Positions 25,713 to 40,700 of a DNA stretch of 64,000 bases are shown in pieces. The number at the start of each line of letters is the position of its first letter. Within the stretch, counting starts at the first letter, position 1. The notes beneath the pieces were generated by a model. The model saw only the letters and a program-made list of their open reading frames with translations, was not told the origin of the DNA and did not search any database. Made by a program: the position numbers and the translations under genes. The DNA comes from Datnioides undecimradiatus (lineage: Eukaryota; Chordata; Actinopteri; Lobotiformes; Datnioididae). The stretch covers positions 2,370,501-2,434,500 of the forward strand of contig WARS01000026.1 in the NCBI GenBank assembly GCA_008933995.1. The letters are read 5' to 3'.

Positions 25713-28700
25713 AGTTTTTTTTCTGAATGATTATCAGCATCACAGTCTAGAGACAGGACGTGAACTTCTATTCCACTATTCTGTGGATAAAACAACAGTG
25801 AGAGCAACAATGACTGAGAAGTGAGAAGTTTGTCTAAAAAAGTGTGAAGAAGCGAGACTCAGACACCAGAAGAGTTATTCCAGTTCAGCTCTGTAAATTT
25901 CTCTGCATGACATCATGCTGCCTTTTACTAAGCATTACAAAGCAGAAATACAACTCAACAACACCGCTGAGTAAACCAAGAAATGCAAAGTAAACGTGAG
26001 CAGCATTTTTAGTTACTTATAAAGTAAAAGTGTCAGTGCGGAGATTTGGAATTTAAAGTGATCCTTCAGATCAAATGCAGTCAAGTTACACTGAAACACT
26101 GATTTCAATATATTTTTCTCACTAGAACTTAAAGAGTTGGTTATGTACTGATAAGTCGATTGAAAGGAAATTAATTGGCAACTATTTTGATAACATGTGG
26201 ATTGTTTGACTCATTTCAAAGCAAAAACAACTCACTAGTTCAAGCTTCTTAATTGTCAACATTTCCTGTTTCTCCATTTTATCTGTTTTATGCCACTTAA
26301 AAATCTGCAGGTTCTGTTCTGTTTGGCACAATGAACAAAACAAAACATTTGAAAAAATCACTTTGGAGTCTGGGAAGTTTTGATGAACAATTATTCCTAT
26401 TTTCAGCACAGTTTGTTAACAAAACAGTAATCTTTTTTCAATAGAGAATAATCAGCAGATTAGTTAGTGATGAAAACAATCCATAGGTGCAGCCTGAACT
26501 CTTACAGTGAACTTTGGGGTTGCATATTTGTGCTTACCAGCCAATTCCCCATGATACAGTCATTAATAAGAAGTAAACTTCCATCTCCTGTAGTGTCTTC
26601 TTTTCTTCTTGAACTGTACTTTATCAAGGAGTCATCAGGGAGAATACCAGAACACATCAAGCTACATGCAAACACACACAGATGAAAGGGACAGACAGGC
26701 CTACTCTATCAGGATATTCGGTCTTCAGAAGAACTGCCTGCATGTACATCAAGACCAGCTTAATTAGGTTCTTACTTCCTATTTTCAGTAGCAGAGCTGT
26801 AATTCACGCCTCATTCGTCATGGTCAGCCTTAAGGGACTGTGAGTCAGTCAAGGCCACCTGCTGGTCGTAGCCACTGGAGAGCTATTCATTCCTCCCCAC
26901 CACAGAGGCCAAGGAGAAACATGCAGCCATCCAACAAAGTATCTGCTCATACAATCATGAAGTGTTTACTGTTGTTTATTATTGACTGATGTAGTTGCAA
27001 ATTCTTCTTCTAAGTGACATGTTACACAGTGTTCGCCGCACCTAAGGGATCATCTGTTGGAGGGGTGGTGTTCATACTTCCTCAGCTCAGTTCTGGAGAA
27101 TCTATGCAAAGGAGAACTGAAATTGTTCTTACTTCTTTAGTAGGTTTAAACTATATTTTTTTCACCATCTGATTAGTGATATTTGGTGATATTGCTTTTT
27201 AAAGTATTTGGAAAATTGTTTAAACAGTGAACGTACCACATTATAAAGGTGGTTGTATCAAATATTTGACACTCAACTTCAATCAATAATTTGCAGTGCT
27301 GCTCAAATGCCTTTGAATACCTGTGCTGAAATTGTGTAATCAAACATCTCTACTGTATATCATCTCTACTTGTCACTGGATTGGGCTGCAAATAATTTCT
27401 GTCATTTATTTGCCTGTGTTGGTTATTTTTTAAGTTGAATATTCAGTATGTAAAGCCACTATAACAGCTTGGCCAATATAACAATTTTATCACAAATGAA
27501 TCTGAAAATATTTAGTTTGGACAAATACACTTTTCAAAACTAAAGCGTAACAAAGTCATGGTGATAGAGAACAGAATTGCAAAGCCTTACATTAGAAAAA
27601 CAGCAAATGATTGGCCTTTTTGTTTAGTGTTTGTATTAATCTTTCTTTTCTCCACTCTGTTTGCACATAAATGTATTGTCAAAGTGTGGATGTACGACCA
27701 CTGAGTAGTGAATCAGGGATAAGCTGCAGCTGGACGCCTAGTTGAGCTCTGCTCTCTGTGGACGCCTTCACTGTCTTTCAGCTGCCCACGAAAATGGAGC
27801 ACAAAAATGACGACAACAACAACAACAACAAAAAAAACCCCTGCATCATGCCCGCTCCCTGTGGATGCGTGAGCAGATTAGGCATTTGACAGTGTTTGAG
27901 CCATGTGTTGCTGTGGCTGTTGTTTGCGTGAGTACACCTGCGTGTCTGCGTGATTTCTGCCGTGTGCATCCATGTGTGCATTGATCTGCAGGAGAACTGG
28001 CAGGTCCATGCAGACCTGTGCAATGGGGGGGAAAAAAAATCACAGAATCACAGCCGGAATATGCTAGAATGAGACAGTCAGGCAGCTGAACAGACAGCCC
28101 TTGGAGAACAGAGGATGAAGACCCAAGCAGCCCTGAACACCTGTCAGAGACCCCAGCGTAAAGGCGGAATGTAATGGAGCTATTTAGCCTTTAAAGGCTG
28201 AGGTTAAATGGAGTTCAGGAAGTTGCATGCTCTATGCTGTGAGGGGCGAAGAGCTAAGAGAGGAAACTCCTCTGGGCATTCAGTCTGTAGAACAGTGGAG
28301 ACATTTTTTGGTGGGAAGAAGAAGAAAAGGCACCGGAGACTGTGTTAGTGAGGCAGAGAGGAGATAGAAGAGAGGGAAGCAGTGCAAGGAGAGAAGGAGA
28401 TGAGGAGGCGGCGGCCTTCATTGAAAGAAAGCCAAGAAGTTATCCTTATTGCTAACTGGCCACACCGAGATGATGGATGGTCTATAGGAGACCATTAACA
28501 GAGGCAGTGGCTGTGTGCTTTGATTTGAGAAGGCTCTGTGTGCACTACAGCACCAGGCCAGATTTACCATGGATACCATGTGGACCTTAAAATGATACAG
28601 TTAAACTGAGAACACTGATGACGCAGCCATCAATGACAATAAACAGAAAGGAATCAACTCACAGGTACAATAAACAGGTTGCATCATGTTTTTGCTTGAT

Positions 28701-31700
28701 AAATGAGACAAATAAAGTAATTTTGTAAATATTTGTAATTTAAAATCCTGTTTACTGACTCTTTGATTTAATTTAGCTGTAGTGACTCGAAATGAATAGA
28801 GTCTTTCCTGACAGGCTGCGTGGAAAGTACATTAAACTAATCTAAAATAGTAAACAATTATAAAACGTATGTAATTTATACATGCTATGACAAGTATTAT
28901 CCTTAAAATGACAAAAGCCATATTTGGCCCTTTGTCCATTACTTTTTTCTCAAATTTCCTGATTTCTACCTCCTGCACTTTGAATCACCCTTTGTCTTTA
29001 CTTCAGTGAACTGCTGGTCGTTGTGTACAATATTTTGAGCACCTGAGAGCAGCAGAACCAACGCTGATACATCATTGACTTATCAAGACAGCCAATGTCT
29101 TGTCAGTCAACACATGCATCTCTATGCTTCAGATACAAAAAAAGCATTACTTTCTATTTAAAGGTCCAATGTTTAGTCTTCATTTTCTGTTGCTCTGTTT
29201 TTGGTCACCACCTTCTTTTGAGTAAATATCTGGCACTTTAGCTATTAAACATTCACTACAAAGTAACTGCTTTTTGGAGATGAGCATTGAGATCAGAAGA
29301 ATGGTGGGTATTTCTTGGCAATTCTGTCCGAAATTTGCTGCCAAATATGACCCTGAAACAATGAGCTGGAAGATGCTTTGAGCTGCAGAGTCGGGTGATA
29401 ATTCACCGTGGGTTCAGCATTGCTAGAAACTTTTCATTCAAGTATTCATGTGATTCATCGTTAATATAAAACTATTAATGGTAGGCACTTCAGTGAGGAT
29501 GTATAACACAAAACCAAACTATCTTTAAAGTTAAAAAAATAAATTTTTATCCTCTCACTCCCACCAATCAGCAGCACCCCCTCTGTCTCTGTCTCTCTCT
29601 TACTCTCTCTCTCACACACACACAGAGACACTCATAAATCGATGCACTGTATCCTCACACCTGTTTGTAGCCGCAGTGTCCCTCTCTCCTAACGAACCTG
29701 CCAGATTCAGTCAGAGATAGATGAAGAGGGCAGAGGGGAGCCCTGGGCCCCATCACAGATAAACGCTCCTGTCTAGGACGGAGACACATAGGGGAGAGGC
29801 AGGGAAGAGGCGCAGACTCAGGCTGGAGTGAGAAACAAAGAAGAAAGTTCATGTACCTGATGTGGGGGAGGTACGATGAGGCAGACTGACAGACGTTAAT
29901 TTACCACAGAGATGAGAGAAAGTGGTGTGAGGCTTTCCATAGAGTGGCTGTTTGATAGGCACTTACAACACAGTATTATTGAACATCTCCACCAGAGCCT
30001 CTCAGGAGATGGTAAATTAAATACATAGCCAGATCAGATAACAGTACTAGAAGATATACCATTATTAAAGGGAAATGAATCGAAGCTTTTCATTGTGCTG
30101 TTGGACTAACAGTGTGTGGGGTAAAGACAGTATCTAGGAGTAAAGTGAGTCAGGGGTTAGAGGATCTTTGGCTGTGGCTGAAATCTCTCCATTCAATTTT
30201 CCCTACATAATAAACAGGCCCTAGTTCAGTCTATATTTTTAAAAGTGTTTAAATGGTAGCTTTATGGGGAAACTTGAATTGCACTTGCTAAATACCACAA
30301 CAATTAAAGCAGTGTAGCTCCTTCACAGAGCAAGACAAATTGCATATTTAATGATACAGTAAAAACCTAATGACTTATTGTTGTATTTCCACATAACTGA
30401 AATTTTTCTAATCTAATCTAATCTATGAAAGTCCTATAGATAAAGTCATTGTGCCTGAAATCACTGACGTATGTACCTTCCGCTATTCTTTATACAGGGA
30501 AACTGACCGTATTTAGAAGAATATATGGTGCATCAGAAGGCAAAGTCAAAAATCTATTATATATATTATCGAGTCAACTCCCTCTCAACTGGCAGCTTTC
30601 TAAATTTTTTTTGTAATAATCAACTCATGCGTTTATTGTGTTTATGTCAAAACGGTGGTTCAAGTGTCTCCAGTGTGTGGTCTTGCTTCTTTTCTCTGAT
30701 ATATTATTAATATTGTAGATTATTGGGTTTGGTTTTGGACTGTTGAACTGGAGACATCATCTTTGGCTCTGAGTACTTGAGCTTGGCCCTTTTTTCGCTT
30801 TGCATTGCACTGCAATATTACTGTAGTGAACACATTTTCTGATGGATATTGAGCAGTGACAGGCAGGTGTTGCAGGCATGATCAGTTTCACAACAAACAT
30901 ATGAACACATTAATAAAATGGTGGAAAGGAAATATATTGCACAAGGATGCAAACGGGGGGGATTCTGGGCTGGGAGTCCTCGCTGTATTACAGCAGAATA
31001 AGTTTCAGCACCATGGACAGCGCCAGCCTTTGCATTGCAGCAGGCTGCTGGATCGAGCAGAGCCGTGTTCTGTGTGCTGATGAGTCTGTCCTGGATCACA
31101 GATGCTGCGACTCAACCATTGCTCTTGATCCGCAGAAAACCAGCAATTTTTTTTAATTTTTTTTTTTACACCGATGACACATTAATGAGGAAAGCACACA
31201 GTGCAGATCCAGGCACAAAATCCGTTTAATTTAATCATCCCATACATCCATGTAAGCCAAAAGCTCCAATCCAATCCCATTAAAACTGCTATTAGAACTG
31301 TGGCCAAGCCTGTAGTTCAGAGTCTGTGGTCATTATTGATGAGCGAGTGGCCTCTAGCAGCTTCTTCATCAACACTGATTCATCATACGGCCCAAACCTG
31401 TTCAACTACCAGATAATGTCTGTTTCACCACGGCAGCATCCCTCTGGCACAGAGCGATTGCAGGCAAGCTTGTGTGGTCACACAAGCGAATGTGTTTGTG
31501 TAACTGGGCAAAATCTTTTGTAGACAGTTTTCCTGTCTGCCATCAGTCCCAGACAAGCTCTCACAACAGATTCCACTGTAGGACTGACTGAGTCATTTCT
31601 GCTCCAGTCAGACCGAAACAGTTGTCAAGTCAGCAACATTTTCTTTTACTGACATAATTTCAGTCATCATCTGGTTTGTCATATTAACCTGGATCTACAT

Positions 31701-34700
31701 GGAGGTGATTTGAATTGAGTTGGTGGCATAATATCAAAATGTCACTCTATGAAATGTAGCCTAAAATCAGTGTCAGATTGGACACTTATTTTAAAATTAA
31801 TAACATAATTATAAAGCATGTTACATTTCCTATATCGTGTCTCTTATTTGACCCAGGAGGCAGCATATTTGTTTGACCCCATGTCCCTAGTATGTCTTCC
31901 ATGACATGCATGAAATGGCTACTGACATGGTTATTACATGGTATAATGACAAAAACGACCATGCATGTAACGTCTGGATAAGGATATCCATATAACCATG
32001 ATAAATGAGGTTTCTGGAGAGTAAGCACACAGACACATGTCCATACTGTCAGGCGTCACAAAATGAACACACTGGCAACTGTTCATCCTGGCCCGGGCCG
32101 TGATCTATTTGTGGTCCAGCACATGGGATGAACGCAGCTTTTCGGACAGTAACCGGGTGAAAAATGCCATGCTATTTATACCCGTTTGTGTTTCCCTTGA
32201 GGAGTAGCAGCTCTGCACACACTACTATACACTGTGGCTTCCTGTTCTACATCCAGCTGCTGCTTGAGCAGTTACATCAAGTTGTTTTTAATAGGCTAAA
32301 ACCATCCCACGCTCGCATTGGCGCACACTTTAGGGAATCCAAATGTGAGTGGCATCCTTGCTGTGGGAACCTGTTTGGAGATTACAGTGCTAACAGTGAT
32401 GATTTGTACTGTTCCTCTGTGCACCTCCCTTTCTCTCTCCTACCTGGAGACCATGGTGTGCTCTCCTCCCTGCAGAGCGATGGGAGCCCAGTGGAGCCGA
32501 GCTATCGGCTTCTATATCAAGTGTAGACACAAAAAATGCCCACGGTGTCCACAAACACTCATGTAGTGGCACACGTTGTGGGTTCAGTGAATATTTACTC
32601 TCATATGCTCTTGCTCAGTTTGCTGTATATAAATGTTTCAGGCACTGACCTAAATCAGTGGAAATAACAGGAGCAAATTACACACCACTGCTCACCCACC
32701 TGGCTCCTGATACCGGAGTCTATAACCAGCCTTGTTGACTGAAACCACCCACGCCCTATTGAAGACCCATGGCTAACTCACCTGTGCATAAACTTTGAGA
32801 GCACCGGCTGCTTCCGGGAAGCTGTGACTGCTTACATGTGCTTTTATCTCGAGGAATTGAGTAAGTAGGAGTTGAGGATATTATTCAAGGACGCTCTTGA
32901 TAGTGTTGATAGACACACTGGCTGCTGGATTGAGGCTGTAACCTTTTTGTTGGCGGGAAAGTCTTTGTAAACACATGTTTGCCTGCCACGTTTTAGACAG
33001 CAGGGTCTAAAAGTGTAATTTTATAATTAAACCGTCTCTGAGAAGAGGCGAATATTTTGCAAGCAACACTTTTGAAGACATAAAAGGAGCTGAATGAGTC
33101 AATATGAATCTTGCAGTTTGTTAGACTAATGTGATAGACTGCAGGAACAGCTCAAGGTACAAAGGGTGAACCAAGACTTCCATTACCTGATTGCAGGGAG
33201 CTTTTTGATGGAGTAGGATGAGATTTCCTGTAACGGGAACATAGCCCAAAACTTAACTATGGACTGGAAGTCTTCCTGGACACTTTCAGGCTGTTTTTCC
33301 TACTTCTGGTGTTTGTTGCTGGGAGAGAAGGTTCAAAGGACTTTTTCTGAGGCTCGCCCTATTGTGTGGGTGACAGGAAAAGCACTTTTAGCTGGATCAT
33401 TTTCAGCCCACTGGGTGGATGTGATGGCTGCAGCGAGGCTTTCACAGTCGGTCAAAGATAGCCTGTCTTTTTTTGGTTGAAATGCAGAGGCGTGTCTGTG
33501 TGTAAATGTGTCATGTATATATGAGGAATTTTCAGCCATGTTTCGAGTCACTGCATATGAGCAGTGGTACCATTTTTAACATTAATAGTCATTTACAGTC
33601 CAGGACAACAGCGATTTCACAAATATTTGAGAAGCGCAAATATTTGCCAGTGCTGAACAATACCAAAATACGCTTTTATTTACTCCTGTTAGAGTTCATT
33701 TTATATTAAATATCATTTTTCTTTACCCAGTGAACATAAACTACTGTCAAACTGAGTAACTACTCAAACTCCCTGAACAATTTTGGTTATTTCACATGAG
33801 CGTTTTGTATTTGTGTGTGTTTTGTCTTTGTCTTTTTACTAAATTGAAATGAGCATGGCTCAGTTGAAAAAGATGTCTTAGCTTCATTAAAAACGTGATG
33901 ACAGTTGGTCTGTTTTTTGTTTGCGTTTTCAAACCTTTTACTCATATCTGACCAACCCCTCCCACACAATCCTGATGAAATTAAACTGATCTTTTTTCTT
34001 TCTTTTTTTTTTTTTAAACTTTGATCATTGCTTAGTTCTTTATCAAAGAATGATCAACTATGGATCAGAGGGTGATAAATCCTGACTATGAGCCCCTAGT
34101 GCTGAGTGAGTCACTTCCCAAAAACAAAATGCCATGCTCCTAGTTTTTAAGAAAGGCCCTACGTCAATATACTGAAGTCTTTGAGCTGAATCCGTGAAAC
34201 CAGATGACATCATGAGTGCATCATTTCTTTCAGACTTGACAACTCTTCCCCACAGCCGCAGAAGGCATTATACAGTACACAGGCTGAGTAACACTACTGT
34301 ACTTCCAAGATGAGTAAACTAACCTTAAGAGGCAATGATTTTACACATTGCCTCTTAAATATTAAAGACTGTTTTTTAAGAATATAAGATTATGCAATCC
34401 AATCAGTTTGTACTCATCCCGGCATCTCTCTGTCCACCAGCTTTCCTGTAACTCAGAACTGATGAGGGAAAACCAAGACACAGCTTTTCATGACGAGAAT
34501 GAACTAGATTCTCGCTTCTCTTTCTCGTTGATGCTGCAGTAAAGGCTTACACACGAGGCCACCCACTAGTCCTCATTCTCAACACCAACATATGGTAACA
34601 AACAAGGGCCCGGGGCGTTTCCTATTGGTTGCTGGCCTCACTGACATCATTTCACTCTCTTAATGCCAGCAGCCCACACGCTGGAGTTTCACACTTGGGC

Positions 34701-37700
34701 TGTAATCACTTTGATGATCTGGAGACTTGACCTTTGCAGACTCATGTTGACTTGCACCATGATAGCCTGATTTCCCAGAAATTAGTTTAATTCCTAGATA
34801 AGTTAGAGTGCACAACATAAATGTTTGGATGAGTCATCTTCACACCTTGACCCGAGGAACACAGCTAGTTTTGGTTTGTTTAGACCTGAACATATTTATT
34901 AAGGTTGTCATGGATCTCTCAGTAGGACATGTATTGTGTTGTTTTTTTGTCCTTTCAGTGTCGGTAGTTTAGTTCAGAATAGGTTGTATAATGAGAGTGT
35001 TGTACCCCAGCTTTTATTTGACAAATGAATAAAGCACATTGTGGTTTGAAAAATTGAAATGAATGTATATTAAAAAAAAACCCCAGAAAAACACTGGCAT
35101 GACCTCGGTGTCAGCGATGGTTGTTATTGGATCTCTGCCTAATGAATTTACTGTTGCAGAACTGTTCAAAATGCATTTTGTAATAAATCTGTCCTGGAGA
35201 GAAGAAAGGCAGTATGCTCATTAGTATATCCATTATTTATGGATAGTTGAAACACAGTTCAATGGGATGAATATTGGTGATTGGTTATGCAAATCTGTGC
35301 TTGAGGTTATTTTCTGGGACACGGTTCAGAGAAGTGACAAAATAAATCTCACTGAAGAAAGAGATCTTTATGAGACAAGGCTTTCAGATATTATTAATGT
35401 CTGCGGTGGATAGACTTTGCTCGTTTAAGAGCCTGATTAGAGTCATTTTGTGAAGATGTTCATCATTCTCTCTGCTTTTCTTTTCATAAATCTCTCTATA
35501 CTTGACCACCACTAGTCCTGATCTCAACCTTTCTCATCTCATTCACTCTCTGTTCGTTTTACATTGCTTCAGCCCTTCTGCTCGTCACTCTCTCCCTGCG
35601 AGTCATTAGCCGTGTGCCCTGACTGTGGCCGGGCCCCCGAGGCAGCAGGGCTACAGACAGATGGCAGCGCAGTTGTAAAGCCAGGGGGGTAAAGTGAGGA
35701 GGTTAGCTGGCGTGGCAGCGGGTAAGGAGGTGGTCCATTCAAGGGCACATTGTCAGTTGCTTGAGTGGAAGGAGCAGGGTGGCTGGACTGGGGAGCAAAG
35801 GCTCTGCGGGGCCCACAGAGATGATGTCAAGGAGGCGGTCTGATGTTATTTATTTATTTGTTTAGGAAGAAAGGTTGCACAGTGTTATATAGTTTTTGTA
35901 TTAGCCACAGGTTTGGTTTAGAGATGCTTGCAGCAGGTGAAGTACAGTAACAGGTCTGATGGCAGTGTGAGGTTGCAGTGCTTTAAGCAAAACGCAAATG
36001 TGAGCATGGCACAGTGTTCACAATATGCTAATGTTTTAGTGGGTATAATGTTTAGCAGGGTCAACATTTTAGCTTAGCATGCTTAACAATATGCATTATG
36101 GTATTACTGTTTTTTGCATGGTTATTTGGTCATAAGCTTAAGTATTGCCCCAATATTTTCAACTCATGGTGGCACTAGAGTAATTATTAGAACCATAATT
36201 ATTTTATGGTTCATCCTCTGTGAACTATGAATGTTCAAAAAGTGTTGAGATATTTGGTAAATAAGGAGTAAACTGTACTAATCTTTAGCTACACTTTAGC
36301 TGAAAAGTAAGAGCCTCGTAAGCTTTAATGCTATTGACTCAAAAATGAAACTATATTAAACTGGTGAGGAGAATTTCTCAACTGCCTCAGCTAACAGATC
36401 AACAAAAATAGAACGGCGCTGTAGACTGTACTTGTTTCAGGTTGTCAGTGCTGTACTGTATCTTGAAGGACATATAGTATTTTCTCACTCACTTGACAAA
36501 CCTCCAAGGCCTCTCCAGTGTTGCTGCCAGAGATCTGAGAGCTGATTGTGTCTGGGAGTTTGAAACACCTGGTTGTAAAAATAAGATGCCACATGATAAA
36601 TACTTAAACGTTCAGAGAAATACAACCAGTCAAGGCAATGGCAATATGTGGTGTGGCCCCTGTGGAAGTCTCACTTTCAAGAGCTCAGACACACACACCG
36701 GCTTTTTCCTCACTACTGGCACAACGGCTTATACTATTGTCTATCAAGCCATCATTATATCCCCAGTGGATAGAGACTGTTGTGGCATATTTAAATCAAG
36801 ATAAACTGAAATACTCCACAATACTCCTCAACTATGACTTTTTTCAAAGTTTGGTGGCCATTTCTCTTATACTTTGAACATGAGTTTTTATCTAAACAAT
36901 AAATGTGGGACTCCTTAAACCCAACACCCCACTTTACATTTACATGTGTGTGTGTATGTATTTTCTTATGTATTATCATGTTTAGTATTTAATTAACAAG
37001 TTTTTTTAAAAATTATTTTTCTTTGATGAGTTATGTACCTTATACCATACAGTTTCATATATTTTTAAAATTCTTAATATAAATAGTTAAAATACATGAA
37101 TGTTCAGTGTACTTGTAATCTAGGCAAATGGTGCAAACAGTTATTAACATAATTTGTGGCCGGGTGAACAACTAGATTAACACTGAGTGCTGTTTTATGC
37201 TGATTTGTCTTTTAATACTACAGAGAGAGCTTTAAAAAACACAGACCCACTCATTAGATCAGTGTATCAGGTGATTCAGCAAAGCAAGGCTTTGCCTCAC
37301 ACAACCTTACTGCTGAAACTATGCCGTTGATAATATCCTACCCCTCAGTGTGAATCCCCTTCATTGCAAAAACCGAAAAGGTCACAGACATATTCAGCTG
37401 TATCCATTGCACACTCACATTCTTTGCCTTTGTGGCTGTTGGTGTCACAGCGGAGCAGGAAAATTGGGCTTTTGGCACTTAATTTTTGACGAGGCAGATT
37501 TTTAAAAAAATCTATCTTTTATTTTTAGGCTTCCTCCATTTTGATAGCACATTTTCCTGTTGGTTAGCTCACCTTAGGCACTTGGGAGGGGTGGATGTGG
37601 GGAGAGATCTTGTGCTCCTGAATGTGCTGACAAGCTGGTTAAGTGGGGTGTGGTCCCTGGTGGCACACTTACACTCTCTGCTGTAGTTTTCTTGCCAAGT

Positions 37701-40700
37701 CACATTATCATATTGCCTCTATATTCCACTCTTAAATCATTTTTAAGTTTGCACTGCACTAATGCAGCACAGAGTGAAGCATTAAAATTTATCTTTGCCT
37801 ACAATCCTGAGGTATTTTATGAATTATATTATGTTTTCTGGTGGGAATTAAATCTTTTATGTTGTGTAAAGCCGTGACGCCACCACCTGATTGGACTTAA
37901 AGTGTGTGCAGACTAGTGTTGGAGGGGCGTACAGCAAACAGGCTATTGGTCCACTGCATCAGCATGACACATGGATTTAATAAATCCTATTTAGCATTAG
38001 CATATTAATTAGAATTGCACATCATCGCCACATGGTGCATGTAGTCCATTCATGCTTATCTGACACACATTTCAATACATCCTCATCCAGCGGATAAAAG
38101 AAATCTCCATGTGCATGCATGTGTTTTCACCTAATTCCTGTGCTCTTCCCAGACTCCTGTCATTTTCTCTGAACAACCACCCCTTCTATGAAAAATGAAG
38201 AGTTACTTGATATGCATTATAAATAGCTGCACCGTGATTGGACGAGCCCCGATTCTCCTGCAAGCTCTTCCGTATAGCAACAGCCCCCTCCCATCCCTTC
38301 TTCTCGCCTCTTCTCCCTGGAATCCCCCTTCTCTCCTCCTCCTCCTCCTCTCCCCTCCCATCTCCTTCCCTCTTTCAAAATGCAGACAGATCTCATCCTC
38401 CATGAGGCTTCACCCCCCTACCCACAATGCACTGGGTGCTGCCACTGGCTTTAGATGTGGCAGGCACTGTCTGTGTAGGGGGCTCCTCAGCTCTCCTCTC
38501 TCCTCCTCTCCTCTAAGCTACAGACTGACTCGCTCCTCCTGCTGGCTCCCACTGCTGCGGCAGCATCTGGATGTGGTCGCCATGGCAACAGCAGCGGGCC
38601 TGACCCCACCTCCTCTCCCCCTCTCTTCTCTCTCCATACACACACACGCAGTCTCTCTATTCCTCTCACACTAACACAACGCCTCTACCCCTCCTTCTCC
38701 CCCTCTTCTTTAAAGCTTTTTTTCTGTGCGCGACTGGGTGCGTTTCCTTCAAGCTTGACCTGGATTCTGCGTGCGGCGCCACGTCTGCCACGCTGCATGT
38801 GTGACAGTGATGATGACATGGTGAGACGGGTGCGCATGGTCAACTGACCTGTTTCACAGAACTTTTATGCCCGAATGCCAGCCTGGAAATTAGCTCCATT
38901 CATCTCATCTATTCTCTTTACAATTACTTTTCTTTTCTATTTCCTTCCTCTTATCTGCTTGTTTCTCCTTCTCTTTTTACTTTAGCTACTATTTTTTATT
39001 TCTTTTCCTATCCTCTCTGTTTTTTTCCCTTTATCACTCCCTTTCCTTTTCTTCCTCCTTACCCTCTTCTGCTCTTCTTTCTTCTCCTCCCCCAGTCACT
39101 ACCACTGTCCTCTCGCGACTCCCTACCCATGTGCTTCAGGGAAGAAGCAAGGGGCTGCAAAAAAGCATGAAAAGGAGTCAGCTGTATCCTCCCTCCTCCC
39201 TTACTGTACTCCACATCACACCCTAAGCCACTCTGCTACCCCCATCCTCTCCCAACCTCCCCCATCACAAATCCTTGCCTCCTCTTCTGCTGAATATTTG
39301 AACAAAGATATCAGCCTCCTGAAGGCGGATATCACTGTGTTTTTGTCACACTGACGTATGCAGCTCTTAAATACATTCATTGTACACTTTCTCCTTCTTG
39401 GCTCCTCTTGTGACTACATGCGGGTAACCCAGCAGCAATGTGCGCACATGGATCTGTAGACGCTCACTTTGCCTGATATGAGTCACGGCCATCATTCATT
39501 GAAATACAAGTTTCCTTTACGGAGAGAGGAGGCTCTCTGTGAAGGCATGGCAGCACAGTAGATGGGGACAGCTCATTTATTATTCTTGATAAACTGACAT
39601 CATAAACTTCACTCATCATAGTTTGCTGCATATTGCTCCTTGTGATTAAATTCTGTTTGTCTGAAACATAATTTCTAAATCAATCTAAAGCTGCTGTATC
39701 TTTTGTCATAGTTTATTTATTAGTTATTATATAAATACTCAATTTCTGATGTTTACTGTATGTTTGGGTACTAGGCTTTTAAAATGCCGTGAATTTTTCT
39801 TACTTTCCACTCCCGGAAGATCCGCAACCCCTTTGTGAGAGCTAATAAAGAGGGAGCATAAGCACATGAGCACATCTTGTTCAACCATCTTCAGACATAG
39901 AAACACCAAGTTAGACATGAACACACCCAAATTATAATGGTTTCATGGTATGAAAGAACACAATACACCGCATGGCGCCCATGTTTTGTGGTCTGTTTTG
40001 TGGAACATGTTTTGGAACATGCAGCAGAGACATTTGCACCTCCTGAAAAACCTGATCAGGACATGTGTCCTGTGAGAGCTCAGACAGAGACCATATGCAT
40101 GTGGCAGAGGAGCAGTGTATATATTTGAAAAAAACAAAGGCTTATACAATAAACTGATCAACCCTGTTTTACAAGCAGCTGAGTCTAAAGCTGTTTCTGG
40201 GAAAGCAGTGAGGTTGGCACACCTTTTGGTCTCCAGGGAGAGGCATCTTTTCTAGCCTCATGAAGTCTCTCTGTGTCTATGTGCTCCTATGTTTCCCTCC
40301 AAATTTGGACGGCGAGTTATTTATTTTGAGAAAAATGACGTGTGACTCGGTGGGAGGGGATTCACAGAGAAATAACAGCCGTGAGGGAGTGTGTCTTGAT
40401 CGAATTAGTCTTTCTAATTCAATCTGTTCACAGCACTTGGAGTCCATCATGGTTTATTCAGTAAGGTGAGCATACTAATTGTGCTCTGGTTTCTCTCTCC
40501 CCCTCTTTCTCTGCCTCCTCTTGCCTACTTTTGCATGTTGGGTGATTTTTTTTCATCTTCCCTCCACCCACACCTCCACATTGAACCACCGCTCTTTGCC
40601 CTCTCTTTGCTTAATTTCCCTGTTTCTCTTCAACCCACCCACACTGGCTCTTTCCTTACCCTATTTGATTCACCTGTATCAACTCGACCCTCCTATGGGC

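Noticed and set aside
28340-28450. GAGG/GGCGG-rich block with ATGAGGAGGCGG as an alternative phactr3 start
   Set aside because: The frame stops soon and no donor in the right phase follows. It could be a 5' UTR exon but there is no positive evidence.
32164-32526. 120-aa frame in phactr3 intron 1
   Set aside because: No domain, ordinary intronic composition, three overlapping frames of similar length, no splice signals.
38195-38674. 159-aa plus-strand open frame, the longest of its area
   Set aside because: It is the translation of CT-rich tracts; no conserved motif and no donor in the phase needed by phactr3 exon 2.
38811-38823. ATG TGT GAC AGT... block with a GTGAGA donor as an alternative phactr3 first exon
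   Set aside because: The donor phase is 0, so joining to exon 2 (which starts TAGAG) would create an immediate stop.
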